DNA of 64,000 bases. Origin: Xenopus tropicalis. Lineage: Eukaryota > Chordata > Amphibia > Anura > Pipidae. Position numbers and translations under genes: made by a program. The stretch's first letter is position 1, and each line of letters opens with the position of its first letter. The notes under the pieces are model-generated. The model saw nothing but the letters and a program-made list of their open reading frames with translations, did not search any database and was not told the origin of the DNA. Below are positions 25,341 through 37,209 of this stretch, piece after piece. The DNA lies in the NCBI RefSeq assembly GCF_000004195.4, contig NC_030685.2, positions 56,388,516 to 56,452,515 on the forward strand, in the 5' to 3' direction.

Positions 25341-25514
25341 AGTGTTATAAAATGTAACAAAAAAAAATCTCTGGTATTAGATTGACCATTCACTTCAACT
25401 GGTGGCTTTTAGCGAATAGCGAATTTTGGATCCACAATAAAATTCCACATCTTTGCTGCTAAACAAAATTAGCAAAAAAAAAAAAAGCAAAAAAAAAACT
25501 TTTTTTGTGTAAGG

Positions 25515-26095
25515 TTACTCACCAGCGCGAGTCCCGGGTCCTAGAGTACGGCGGGTCTGTATGGAGCGCACGAGCCGCCTTGCGTCTCGGCACGCAATGG
25601 CACCGTGTCTGATGCTCTCACGCAAGCGGCGTGCGCGGAGAGCGTGCGTGACGCGCGCCCGCGCCATTACGCGCGCGCGACTGACGCAACGTGCACGCGA
25701 TTTGACGCCCGTGTCGTTACGCACGCGCGCCGGCGTCATGACGCCGCGTCACGTCGCGGGACGCCTTAAATAGCCTTTGCAACAGCCCATCAGTGCTCGG
25801 TTATCATTTCGGTGTGCCTAGCGTTTGTTACTTCTGAATATTTCTGCGAATTTGACCCTACGCCTGTTACCTCGTCTTGAACCTCTGCTGCCTGCCCTTG
25901 ACCCGGATCCGTTTGACTACCCTTCTGTTTACTCCTTTGGTACTTCGCTGTTCGGCCTTCCAGCCTCTCTCCACTGCTGTGCTTCCTGTCCCATCTCCAG
26001 GTTAAGCCTCCAGCCTAGTGCGAGGTGCTTGTGGGTGACATTACCCGTCGGACCAGCTTGGCTTGACATATTGACTTTAATGCATTTCTGACACA
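25515..26095 (+). repeat. CpG-rich block resembling a retroelement LTR or promoter
   Basis: From 25525 to about 25765 the sequence is dense in CpG (for example GACGCGCGCCCGCGCCATTA), unlike anything else in the window. A TATA-like CTTAAATAGC follows at about 25765. After it comes a CpG-poor, T- and C-rich tract with many TTGAC/CCTG words to about 26090. CpG block, TATA-like box and pyrimidine-rich leader together suggest a retroelement LTR or 5' region, but I found no clear TG...CA ends, target duplication or coding sequence. A genuine internal CpG island is the alternative. Open frames on both strands here are composition artefacts. Confidence 0.4.
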
Positions 26096-26690
26096 TCAGG
26101 ATTCATGAATCTTTTTCTCTTACCCAGTAAACAAATTATCCTTTACAATATTTTAGATTCTTCAGGATTCTTTGCATTCATTCACCTTATTTTCCCATCA
26201 TATGTACCCAGCAAAGCCACCATTTAGCCATGGGCAAAAAATAACCAGATAAGAAAAAACAAATACATATATATTTATGGAATGTTAAACCCAAGGCCAT
26301 CCAGCTTCTGCTAAACTACACCCTGCTGAAGCTGCCAAACAGCCACAGACAGTCTGAGCCACAAATATAAAAAAAGTATTAGTAAAACAGCAATAAAATA
26401 ATTGGCTAAATGAGAGGGACACACAATGGAGTGTAGCATAAGGGACATCCGCGGTTGTTCACTGCTGACCCTGAGCCCCTGATATTCAAAGATAGGGTAA
26501 AACAGAGAAGATAGAGCTGCAAGCTGTAAACAATATTTAAATAAAAATAAATGCATATGCTTATTTATTAAACCTGCGGTCATTTATGTTTTTTGGCTAC
26601 CGACACTAACTAAGATGGAGAGCTGGAAAACTGTTCATTGTCTCTTTTAAGGAGTCCCTAATGCTCAATGGTTTGTGGGGAGCTGTAAGT

Positions 26691-26780
<90 letters not shown>

Positions 26781-26819
26781 GTATATCTATATATATATAT
26801 ATATAGAGGGAGAGAGAGA
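26691..26819. repeat. (TA)n microsatellite with short (GA)n tail
   Basis: About 115 bp of nearly uninterrupted TA dinucleotides, with GTATAT and CTATAT interruptions near 26774-26790, followed by GGGAGAGAGAGA. The 'IYIYIY' open frame across it is an artefact. Confidence 0.97.
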
Positions 26820-27649
26820 TTAATGACCAAATGTGAGTCATGAGTGGATGGAGGGCCTTGATGATAATCTTTACTCAGGACAAGAAAATAGTAAAAGGAA
26901 AAAGAACCTTTGGGCTAAATCACAGCAGGTCTTGTTGGTGTGCAGTATTAGGGCTCTAGGGCTCTCCATATATAAGGTCTATAAGTGCCTTTCAGCTTTA
27001 AAGCAGTGGCATACAGAGTACAGGGTCACAGGGCCAGCACTGCATTTGTGATGTCAATTTATTTCTCACACATTAACACACAAGTATAATTTTTCAGTCC
27101 TCATTAGTACATTTATCTAGGATAATACAGCTGTGTGTAAACATGCTTAAAATACCCTGAGATAAAAAACCTAAAATGAAGTTATTCTTACATGGTTGTT
27201 TATTACCAACTTCCAGGAGCAATCAAAGATTGGGTGATGGAGGGAGACTGGGGCCCACAGGCAGTAAATAAAATATGTATATGTATATATTAATATTCTC
27301 AGTTTTAGAGAGTTCTTTGAAGTAATTCCAATGCCGATAATCTATGAAATGCAGGATAGATTATTGGCCTAGGGCTATGAACTTGAATTTTTGGACAGAG
27401 AACTTAAAAAGGCTGCTAGCAGGTTCAAATTGGGGCATTTAAATGGACACAAGCTTTAAAGGAAAAAAGGAACTGTGGTATTTGTTTCTAAATTTAGACC
27501 AGCTTGTGGCTATATAAGTACTGTAATTATGGTGTAGTGGTTGCATTACATGTGGTTTTCTACTAACGGGGGGCACATTAAAACACTCACATAGTGGCAA
27601 AAAATTTAAGATACAGATTATCATGGACCAAGTTGTCTATTGTATCATC

Positions 27650-27866
27650 TGCAGGCCTGGATTTGTGGCGAGGCCACAAAGGCCCGGGCCTAGGGCAGCA
27701 CAATTTATTGGCGGCATGCCGCCCCACCGCAACGAAATTTTAACATTTTATGGCCATACGGAGCAATGGGGACTTCTCCCCACTGCTCCGTATAGGAGTT
27801 TAAATGGGCGCGCATGTGCACTGGGGGGCGGCCTCGGGGCAGGTGGATTTGAAATCCGGCGCTGAT
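27650..27866. repeat. GC-rich MITE
   Basis: The left end GCAGGCCTGGATTTGTGG and the right end GTGGATTTGAAATCCGGCGC form imperfect inverted termini. An internal pair, ATACGGAGCAATGGGG / CCCCACTGCTCCGTAT (about 27757-27794), makes a hairpin. This is typical of non-autonomous frog elements. Confidence 0.55.
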
Positions 27867-28082
27867 CATCTGCCCATGAGGCTTATATTATGCTTGGAAG
27901 TGTGTGACCACTTTTAGAATCCGAATGAACAATCACAGCTCTGCCACTGGGAAATCTGACCATTAGACTATGTTAGACTATGTCATGTTATGTTTTTGTT
28001 TTTTTTTACTCCAAATATTTTTTTGTAGTGTGGTTTAAATGAAAAAAGCAACTAAGCAAGTGATAGGAAACTGGGAGTCTTG

Positions 28083-28624
28083 GGGGCTGATTTACTTACC
28101 CACGAACGGGTCGAATGGAGTCCGATTGCGTTTTTTTCGTAATGATCGGTATTTTGCGATTTTTTCGGATTCTTTACGAATTTTTCGTTACCAATACGAT
28201 TTTTGCGTAAAAACGCGAGTTTTCGTATCCATTACGAAAGTTGCGTAAAAAGTTGCGCATTTTTCTTAGCGTTAAAACTTACGCGAAAAGTTGCGCATTT
28301 TTCGTAGCGTTGAAAAATGCGCAACTTTTCGCGTAAGTTTTAACGCTACGAAAAATGCGCAACTTTTCGCGTAAGTTATAACGCTACGAAAAATGCGCAA
28401 CTTTTCGCGTAAGTTTTAACGCTAAGAAAAATGCGCAACTTTTTACGCAACTTTCGTAATGGATACGAAAAACTCGCGTTTTTACGCAAAAATCGTATTG
28501 GTAACGAAAAATTCGTAAAGAATCCGAAAAAATCGCAAAACATACGAAAAAGTCGCAAAATGTTCGTTTTCAAGTCGGAACTTTTCCAATTCGGGTCGGA
28601 TTCGTGGGTTAGTAAATCAGCCCC
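28083..28624. repeat. Foldback element, about 540 bp, long palindrome
   Basis: Ends GGGCTGATTTACT and AGTAAATCAGCCC are flanked by a possible 5-bp duplication, CTTGG. The arms pair over long stretches, e.g. TTACGAATTTTTCGTTACC with GGTAACGAAAAATTCGTAA, and CGTATCCATTACGAAAG with its complement. The centre contains several 38-bp units of AACGCTACGAAAAATGCGC followed by AACTTTTCGCGTAAG, themselves inverted relative to the left arm. The 128- and 111-residue open frames on the two strands are products of the palindrome. Confidence 0.85.
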
Positions 28625-31600
28625 TTGGAGTGGGGGGAGGAACAAGAGGTACTTGCTTTGGATGAAAGTCCCTTTTGTAGCGGCCCTGCCTAATGTCACT
28701 CTTGGGATACTTCTCCCAGGCTGTGCAATTTTTTTGCAAAACTCTGCCACAAAAAAAGACACCTAAACACACATTGACTTTAATCATTTTGGAGTGATAA
28801 AAAATGTCCATTGACTTTAATGCATTTAAGGCATTAACTTTCCATTTCGAATTTGGCATCATGCAAAGCTTGCCTTAATAGCAGTGTCCACAAAATGGCG
28901 TCTGCCTGCTTGTTGTGATTGTGTAATTCCAAGACTGAAGGAAACAAGATTTATATTATATATTGTAAGAAAAGTTTATTTGGCTCAACTAACATGATTG
29001 AAATAAATTTGTAATTAGGTGACAGGTCCCTGCCTCAGACAATGATAAGGTTGGACACTTTACTGAATAATAGAAAAATAATAAAACTGATATAGGGCAA
29101 AGAAGGAGAAGAATATGTCTGGATCTTTCCTTTATAATGTAAAGTTTTTTGACATTTGCACAGGTACTCAACTAACGTACTTAGCTGCAAAAACACAGTG
29201 TTCTTTCTTTATTCATATATAATGTTGTCTTTAAAAGATTATCTCTCTGAAATGGTTATATTATTCTTTCAGTTCTTTAGACAAGTTCCAGTATATTCAT
29301 TGGTGGATAAGGCGAGTCCCAAGCATGTGGAGTGGAATGATAATAAAACTAAGTACATTCCACTCATGAGAGAACAGCTGTTTCTCCCAATGTAATTCAA
29401 CAAATTGACCCTTCCTGTTTTTCTTGTGATTTTTCGAAAAGCTGGTACATAAATGGACTACAAATGAAAAGTGAGAGCATACAATACCCCAAGGGTTTGC
29501 TCACATTTTTATTTCAGACAACGAAAGTAATCAACTATATTATTCTTATCGCAAGTCAGAAAAAAATGAATATTTTATTAATAATTAAGCATGCCAAGAT
29601 TATGGCCAGAATCACATTCGATTTGCATTGGAACACTGAGTTTGGGGAAAAGCAAGGTTTTCGTTAATGATTAATTATAGCAAATGAATATTACACAAGG
29701 CTCCTTTCTTCCTTGCTTTAAATGCTCACTCACAGTACATTTAAATAAGGTATTTCTAGTCTCTGCTTGATTATTTTATCACCAACAGGTTTATGCAGTG
29801 CTTTACTGAAATTTTCATCAATTACATAAGTTGCTGCCACTGGTGGAGATTACAGGGCAAAACCAACGGACCACCTTTCCACCCACTAAATTATTGCAGT
29901 TGTTGCTACTTCACTTTCTATTAGTACAAATTGCAAAGTTTTCCCATATGGGGTTGTTATGATGAACCTAGCCAGACATGCAAGAGGAGTAAGGGGAGCA
30001 AGAACTCTTGCTTATCTTTATGCCTATATGCCTCCCCTCACTCATAGGGCAAACACAGGCGTCTGTGCTCCAAAACAAAGTGCAGAGCTGCATTAGTTCA
30101 ACAAGTGTGGAAAGCAGGGTGCAAAGTGCAAAAAATGGCATATTGTATTGCACAATGGCACATTGCACCCTCTTTGCATGTTGTAAATAACGTCTTATAG
30201 ATATTGCAAAGCTAACACTATGGGGCAGATTTACTAAAACCCTAGCATTTCTCATTTTTTTAATTTAAAATTCAAATACACTCATTTCCATGAATTCTTA
30301 CATAAATCAGTGCTGGAATCAGTTATTTGATTTAGCTCTAATACATCTGCTAGGAAAGGAAAAAATTATTAGATCTAAATATCATTCTGCAACTAATTTA
30401 ACCTATATATACACAACTACTCAAAGACTGCAGACAAGAGCCCTGTGGAAACTATGATTTCTTACTAGGTGTTATTACATTTTCTTACTACATAAAGTGA
30501 AGACAGAATAACCATAATTTGCATGGAGAAATCCAATCCCTTGAATAATTTTTTAAAAGAGGGTTCCCATTGTTTGCAAATATTCCATAGTTTCTATAAA
30601 CCTTATTTTTCATGCAACCGCTTTAATGGTCTTGTCGTACTGTAGATGATTATAAAAATTCTCTTAAATCCTTTTATTATTTATCATTTCCAGGGGTCTG
30701 TCATTTTAGACACTTAAATGAGCTGTCTATATTAAAGGCCTGCATTCTAGTACAGTAAGTGACATCTACTTGTACACAGTTCTATAACCCCTAGTGCTAG
30801 ACAATGGCCCTTCCGTAACATAAAGTGGGCAAGTGTCTGAGAGCTGCTTAAATGAGTAAAACAAACCTTGCATTCTAGCTTATCTACAATTCTGTCTACA
30901 GCTCCATTACAAAATCCTGAATACAAACGCACAGTAAAAACACAGACAGGAAATCCTGTATGTAACAACAGCTCCCTTGATAGACATGCACTTTTCTTAG
31001 TCTAACAAATAAGGACTCTGGAGATTTAGCATATGAAAATAATAAAGGATGAAAAGGAGCCTTCAAGGAGGCTTATTCCAACACTTCGAGCAGTTGTATT
31101 ATTAAGAAACAGAGGTGTAGGGACTATGGCAAATCAGTTAAGGTCCTGGTATTGCACGCCTTGCTTTAAGCAGTCTGCCCCCTCTATAAAGCAGCTTCTG
31201 CCCTGATTTGAAAGAGCCCGGATGTTTGCTTGCAGTAGTAATATACTGTGGTAGATGTCATAATCAGTAAATTTGCCATTCAGCTAATACCTAGGATATT
31301 TTCTAGGTATTATTTTTCTGTTTGCTTCCAGTTTGCAGTCAACAGCTGCAAAGTGGAAGTAAAGTCTATTGAAGTTAAATAAGCTGATGTAAGCCTCGAG
31401 GCCACCTATGGACTGTTGATTCTTTTCCAGTTTGAAATGACCCTGGGGCTCCAACCAAATCAAGCAATGCAACTTACTTGCACAATTCTGTTATTCCTTA
31501 AATGGCATAATACTTTGAGCTTGTTATTCTACAGCAACAGTGGCAATATGTAAGAAATGTGCCACGTCAGATGTGAAGCCCGAGGCCATCTGCTGCTGTT

Positions 31601-33937
31601 TATGCGTTTTCCCCTTTGTATATTATTTTGCAGCATCTCAGCAGATCATGCAGAGCAATTTTCATACAAAATTCTGTTAATTGTGTTAATCAGTGGTGTT
31701 TATGGGAATTCTGCAAGAGCATCTAATACGTTTCCTAGTAAATTAATGATGATGGCCACACAAGTAGCATTATTTGACAACTTTTTGTCCTTGTACAAGT
31801 ATAAAATCTGCTTTTAAACTATGATAACTATGATATAGAAGTTTTTTTCTGACAGTATTTGCATTGCATTTCTGTATGGTTCATTCTTGTTTTTTTTCCA
31901 TTCTTTATAAATGCAGATCAATATGAAACTTATGAAATATTCATGAACTAATTTAATAATCAAATTGTGGCAAGCATCAAAATTACCCCATTAGGTCCCA
32001 TGTAGAAAGCAGGCAGTAAGTATAGGGCCCTCAGTGCCTTGAGGCCCAAGGCACTCGCTTGGTTGGTTGGTTGGTTGTATGAATGATGTGCAATACTAGG
32101 GATTTCCAATTGCCACCCAACTACCGCTTCTATTGGAGGTAGTGCTGCATTAAGAGAGAGGTGCAGCCCTTTGCCCTCCATTTTATGAGTGAAAGAAACT
32201 GGGCCTTTTAATTTTTTTTTTCATTTTGACCCCTGGTTTGCCTTCCAATGGCTATGAAACATTTTTCCCTTTCTTGTCTTCCCCACTTAAAATCACTGCA
32301 ACAAAAATTTGTGTGGAGTAGATATACAGTACAGGAATTCCAACACCCATTGGTTTGCTGTAAAGCAATATTGTCAACATAAATAAATATATAATAAATA
32401 GGCCAATTAGATTGAACACCTCCTTCTGGCACCCAATTCTATGTTTCCAAACATTTTAATAGCCAGTTTTCCAAATATTGCTTGAAACAACACGATTCTT
32501 CAGGAAATAAATGATGGGGCCAATTTATCATTAATCGATAAGCTGCAAGTTCTTTCTCCCCACTTGCATTTTACATCTGGGATTAAGGATTCAAATGATG
32601 TTCGTGCTCAGAACTGCTGCTTAGTGGTACTCACTCAGTACTTACACCCATTAAAAATGTATTCAGATTAAAGCATTCTGACAGTTTGACAGTCTACCAG
32701 TCAAAAAAATGTATTGTTGAACAGGAAATGAGATTGAACTGTTGGGATTACTTCTGGCTTCTCTACACTAGATAATGTTGAAGTATCTGCCACTTCTAGG
32801 CATACTCACACATGTTGCCTCTGAATCTCACCAGTCTAAATATACAAGACACATAAGTAATAATAAACTATTAGAAAAATAAGCACTGGCTATGTGCACA
32901 ATGTTACCTTCCTTCTGCAAATACAGGGCTGGGACTGTCACAATAAGTGTTCATTTGCCGGCTGAGGTCGAAGTGTTTACAAATAACTTGAGCTTTGTCA
33001 TAAAAGGGAGATGTTTTGCATTCTGTTCATTTGTAGTCCCTGGCACTTGGACAGTGTGTAAATGCAGACCCACGTATGCTAAAAATTGGAACCAATAGCC
33101 CAGCTGACTGAACAGAAGGGATCATGAATTAATCTAGACAAGTTTCTCGGATGTTGCCAGGCTGTTCATTCTGCTGTCAATTCACCAAGTCCTCCCTTTA
33201 ATCTAATGTGCCTATTAGCGGACTGGCCTGCTTGAACGCTCTTTCATTTCCATCTTGCATGGCAGCAGCAATCAGAAAATATATTCATGTTTATCAAGAA
33301 ATACCAATAAAGATATTCAAAGGAAATGCAAATGTTGCTGCATTAAATAAGGCAAATTATTTACTTGGCATAAACTGGAGCAAAATATCTCAAACACTAA
33401 CAAAAAAAAAGATGATGAAATTGATGCTATATTTGTTAATAAGGGCATCATACTATGCTATATATACAGGAATTATTGTCAGAACTCAGCCAAATCCCAA
33501 CACTTTTTATATCCTAAGCGATCATGCAAACCAAATTCCAGCCCTTGATGTAATCTAACTTTAAAGCTATGGACAACAGAAGGTGACATTTTTTTACATT
33601 TTTTTTAACAGATTATGCACTATTTTATATTCCTCTGAGAAATAAAAGGGACTGGGCAAGTGAAACAGTGAAAGTCCTCTATCTAATAAATGCAACTTAA
33701 AAAATATCAGATAACTAAAGCACAATAGGCATTCGCCATTTCATTATATAGTGGGCTACTGAGGGTACTGATTCACTGGAATCTTGCATTAATGCAACCT
33801 CATCAGTGCAACCATGGCCTTATTAGAATGTAAATATGTAGATAAGGCTTAATGTGTAGAATAATCTAACATATGGCTTTCCCAGTATTTACTGAAACAT
33901 ATTTAATGGAAATCCTTTTAAAGTAGGTATATACCTA

Positions 33938-34248
33938 GGGGCTGATTATTTAAAACATGAGTTTGAATCCCAAATGGGAAAAATTCGGATTGGATACGAT
34001 AATTTCTGAAGATCGCAAATATGACGAAAATGCTTCCAAAAAAATTGTATTAGTCACGATAATATCGTATTGGCGATCCCAAAGTCCCAAAATTTTTGGA
34101 CCTAACAATTGTAAACAACGGCAGAACCTTTCCGAATTTTTCGCGCAAGCGAGCGAAAAAGTCGCGTGGGCGTACGAAAAAGTCGTGAAAGCACGAAAAA
34201 ATCATGCAAGCTCTCCAAGTATTCGTGTCTTAATAAATCTCCCCCCTA
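33938..34248 (+). repeat. MITE ('GGGGCTGATTATTT...' type)
   Basis: Starts GGGGCTGATTATTTAAAAC and ends TAATAAATCTCCCCCC. The body (TTTCTGAAGATCGCAAATAT, then CACGATAATATCGTATTGGC, then TTTTTGGACCTAACAATTG) is a sister copy of 40207-40516 and of the reversed element at 12939. The 169-residue open frame across it is not a gene. Confidence 0.75.
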
Positions 34249-34608
34249 GTCTGTACACTGCTCCAATATATTTCTATGTTTATTTTATGTATATATATAT
34301 ATACACACTGTATATATATGAATTTCTCATTGTCCCTCTGAATGGCTGCTTGGCTCCCAGACTTCTTGGCAGAATGCTTGGTTATTCTACAAATGGACAC
34401 ATGCACCTAGTCAGGGAAGCAGTTAAGCACACAGACTTATGCCACACGTGGCTGATTCTTGGATAAATAGAGGCCAAATATACACCCCTATACTTGAATT
34501 TGTACACTTCTGTGTCTCTACCCAAAGCCACTGCGTTTGCCCAGGTTCAGTCACATGGAGTGGATTTTTTGCATTTATCTGCAGGCCACCACATGTGCCA
34601 TAAACCTA

Positions 34609-34833
34609 ATAGGGTTATTTATTAATTTATTATTTTTCACTAAAAATCATGAATTTGAATAATAGTTTAGAAACCACTTTCAATTAAGTGAAAATTAAGT
34701 GTAAAAAGTGAAAAACAAATTGAGTGCTAAACTTTGGTATCTGAAAGCTTTCAAGCTCATGTAAATCAGTGGGAGCTGTCCTCGGCAAAATTACAAAAAT
34801 TACAAAAATACAAATTTTGATAAACAGGCCTCC
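34609..34833. repeat. MITE (stop-and-go nest, member 1)
   Basis: Starts ATAGGGTTATTTATTAATTT and ends TTTTGATAAACAGGCCTCCC. Lysine- and phenylalanine-type A/T words fill the body. It is followed immediately by part of another 'GCATATTTATCAAA' element. Confidence 0.5.
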
Positions 34834-34872
34834 CTGGAGCATATTTATCAAAATTTAAACAGAGTACACTAT

Positions 34873-35092
34873 GGGGCAGATTTATCAACATGTGAGTTTA
34901 GAGCCTAATATATAAAAACTCCCCCACTTGCTATTCTGTCCTATGGGATTTTTAGAAGTGTATTTATCAATGGCTGGAATTTAGAGTTTACCATTTGATG
35001 AATATGCTTCTAAATTTCCCAAAGGAATGAATAGAACGTGGGTGAGTATTTATGTATTAAGCTCTAAACTCACGTTTTGATAAATCTGCCTC
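34873..35092. repeat. MITE with about 30-bp inverted ends, inserted in another MITE
   Basis: The left end is GGGGCAGATTTATCAAC followed by ATGTGAGTTTAGAGC. The right end is the inverse, GCTCTAAACTCACGTTTTG then ATAAATCTGCCTC. The flanking sequence 34834-34872 (GGAGCATATTTATCAAAATT) looks like the end of an element it interrupted. Confidence 0.75.
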
Positions 35093-35136
35093 TGTAGGGA
35101 AGCTCCCCAGCTTTCTATTTGCCTGTATTAGATTTT

Positions 35137-35241
35137 TGGAGCATATTTATCAAAGGATGAAAAATCCTATGAAAGTGAGAAAGCTATAAAATATTCCCTC
35201 TGGTTAATAAGTTTTGTTTTCACCCTTTGATAAATATGCCC
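35137..35241. repeat. Short MITE ('GCATATTTATCAAAGG' ends)
   Basis: The left end GCATATTTATCAAAGGATG and the right end CACCCTTTGATAAATATGCC are inverted. It is about 105 bp and the third member of this local cluster. Confidence 0.7.
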
Positions 35242-35655
35242 ATACATAAAGCGTGACTAAACTAAGCAACAGTAGATTAACTGATGTACATCAGTGATTA
35301 CATTCTGGTTTTTAACACATTCATCTATATTCAAAGCAAGCTAGTTTATCATATTTATGATCAGACATTTTATTGATAATGAATATATTTATTTTTGGCA
35401 TCTGCACATGATGTTTTATTTAGTGAGATATAACTACAAGGAAAGAAAAGCTGTATCCTCTCGCATGCAATAAATATACAGTATATGACATTGAAAAGAG
35501 AAATAAAATATTAATATGTTCCTTCTTTATGTGGAGGCAACAGTATTAAGCAAGAGTGGAAACAGTATAGTCTGCTGGGGGCTTTGCATTAGTAACTGTT
35601 TAGTCATCTTCAACCAATGGTCCATTGTCCTTAGACATTACTGAGCTCCCACCAC

Positions 35656-35935
35656 TAGTGATGATGCATTTTGCCATTGGAGAATTGGTTTGCGAAACTT
35701 CCGGGAAATCCGCGACCAAAAAATTTGTCACGCGGAATTATTTTTGTTGCGCATCAAATTGGGCGGTGAAAAGGGCGCGGTCACATCAAAAAAGGGTGTG
35801 GTTGCATCAAATTGGGCATGGTTGCATCAAAAAGGCGTGTCTGCGTCAAAATATTGCGTGACAAATGTGTTTTGTGAATTTTCTTGCCGTTTTGCGAATT
35901 TTATGGCGAAACGGGGACAGATCCGCTTATCACTA
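35656..35935 (-). repeat. hAT-like MITE with perfect 8-bp duplication
   Basis: Ends TAGTGATGATGC and TTATCACTA are flanked on both sides by CCCACCAC (35648-35655 and 35936-35943). The body has GCATCAAATTGGGC and GCGTCAAAATATTGCGTGAC words, giving short imperfect internal repeats. It is the same family as 7956-8134. Open frames of 78 and 98 residues across it are repeat-borne. Confidence 0.8.
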
Positions 35936-36120
35936 CCCACCACTATACAGACAAGGTTTTATTTTTTAGAGTTGGCCACTCCCTGAAACTATAGCAATAG
36001 CTAAAGTGCCATGAAGGACCACAGGTTACTGCTATCTTTTGTACTGTACGAAGGCAATAGTGCTAAAGGAAACACCAATGTAATTATGTATAATTAGCAG
36101 CATCTTTAGCAGCAACTATA

Positions 36121-37070
36121 AGTTCCATGCAGGATGCTGCTGCTTTGCAGAGCGATTTGACAAAATTGGAAAACTGGGCAGCAAACTGGAAAATGAGGTT
36201 CAATGTTGATAAGTGCAAAGTTATGCACTTTGGTAGAAATAATATAAACGCAAACTATCTACTGAATCGTAGTGTGTTGGGGGTTTCCTTAATGGAGAAG
36301 GATCTAGGGGTTTTTTGTAGATCACAAGTTGTCCAATTCCAGGCAGTGTCATTCTGTGGCTACTACAGCAAATAAAGTGCTGTCTTGTATAAAAAAGGGC
36401 ATTGACTCAAGGGATGAGAACATATTTTTGCCTCTTTATAGGTCCCTGGTAAGGCCTCACCTTGAGTATGCAGTGCAGTTTTGGGCTCCAGTCCTTAAGA
36501 AGGATATTAATGAGCTGGAGAGAGTGCAGAGACGTGCAACTAAACTGGTTAAGGGGATGGAAGATTTAAACTATGAGGTTAGACTGTCGAGGTTGGGGTT
36601 GTTTTCTCTGGAAAAGAGGCGCTTGCGAGGGGACATGATTACTCTGTACAAGTACATTAGAGGGGATTATAGGCAGTTGGGGGATGTTCTTTTTTCCCAA
36701 AAAAACATTCAGTGCACCAGAGGTCACCCCTATAGATTAGAGGAACAGAGCTTCCATTTGAAGCAGCGTAGGTGGTTTTTCACGGTGAGGGCAGTGAGGT
36801 TGAGGAATGCCCTTCCTAGTGATTTGGTAATGGCAGACTCTGTTAATGCCTTTAAGAGGGGCCTGGATGAGTTTTTGAACAAGCAGAATATCCAAGGCTA
36901 TTGTGATACTAATATCTACAGTTAGTATTACTGGTTGTATATATATAGTTTATGTATATGAGTGTATAGATTGGTTAGTATAGGTTGTGTGCTGGGTTTA
37001 CTCGGATGGGTTGAACTTGATGGACAATGGTCTTTTTTCAACCCTAAGTAACTATGTAACTATGTAACTA
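36121..37070 (+). pseudogene. 5'-truncated LINE (CR1/L2-like) reverse-transcriptase end plus 3' tail
   Basis: Seen: one frame reads MQDAAALQSDLTKLENWAAN, then RFNVDKCKVMHFGR and LMEKDLGV. Near 36330 homology jumps to another frame, which reads NKVLSCIKKGIDSR, FLPLYRSLVRPHLEYAVQFW, ERVQRRATKLVKG, LEKRRLRGDMITLYKYIRG, LPSDLVMADSVNAFKRGLD. This is the C-terminal thumb and post-RT region of a non-LTR retrotransposon. It is broken by a frameshift and lacks the endonuclease and catalytic RT core. The 3' tail includes GGGTTGAACTTGATGGAC and CTTTTTTCAACCCTAAG, then tandem TAACTATG units at about 37048-37070. It is dead on arrival or decayed. Confidence 0.85.
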
Positions 37071-37084
37071 TCTTCTGGGTAGGT

Positions 37085-37206
37085 CAGACACGCGCACCAA
37101 AAAAAGCTTTTTTTTTTTTTCTTTTTGCGCTGCAAATTTTTACGCAGTGAATTGTGTTGCCCGTTTTGTGCAAATCCATGCCTGCCGAATGATTTCGACC
37201 ATCACT
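37085..37206. repeat. Partial hAT-like MITE
   Basis: The right end GACCATCACTA, with CAAATCCATGCCTGCCGAATG before it, matches the interior and right end of the 7956-8134 copy (AAATCCATGCCTGGAGAAT). The left part is missing, next to the LINE tail. Confidence 0.55.
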
Positions 37207-37209
37207 AAA

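Noticed and set aside
25515..25773. Arginine- and alanine-rich frames on both strands
   Set aside because: CpG-rich composition suppresses stops on both strands; no domain or start context.
26661..26843. Ile-Tyr repeat protein
   Set aside because: Translation of a (TA)n microsatellite.
28376..28766. Overlapping 128- and 111-residue frames on opposite strands
   Set aside because: Both are generated by the foldback palindrome; residue content mirrors the repeat.
33957..34466. 169-residue open frame, the longest in intron 2
   Set aside because: It runs through a MITE and a TA-rich tract, has no domain, and aligns with another MITE copy rather than a gene.
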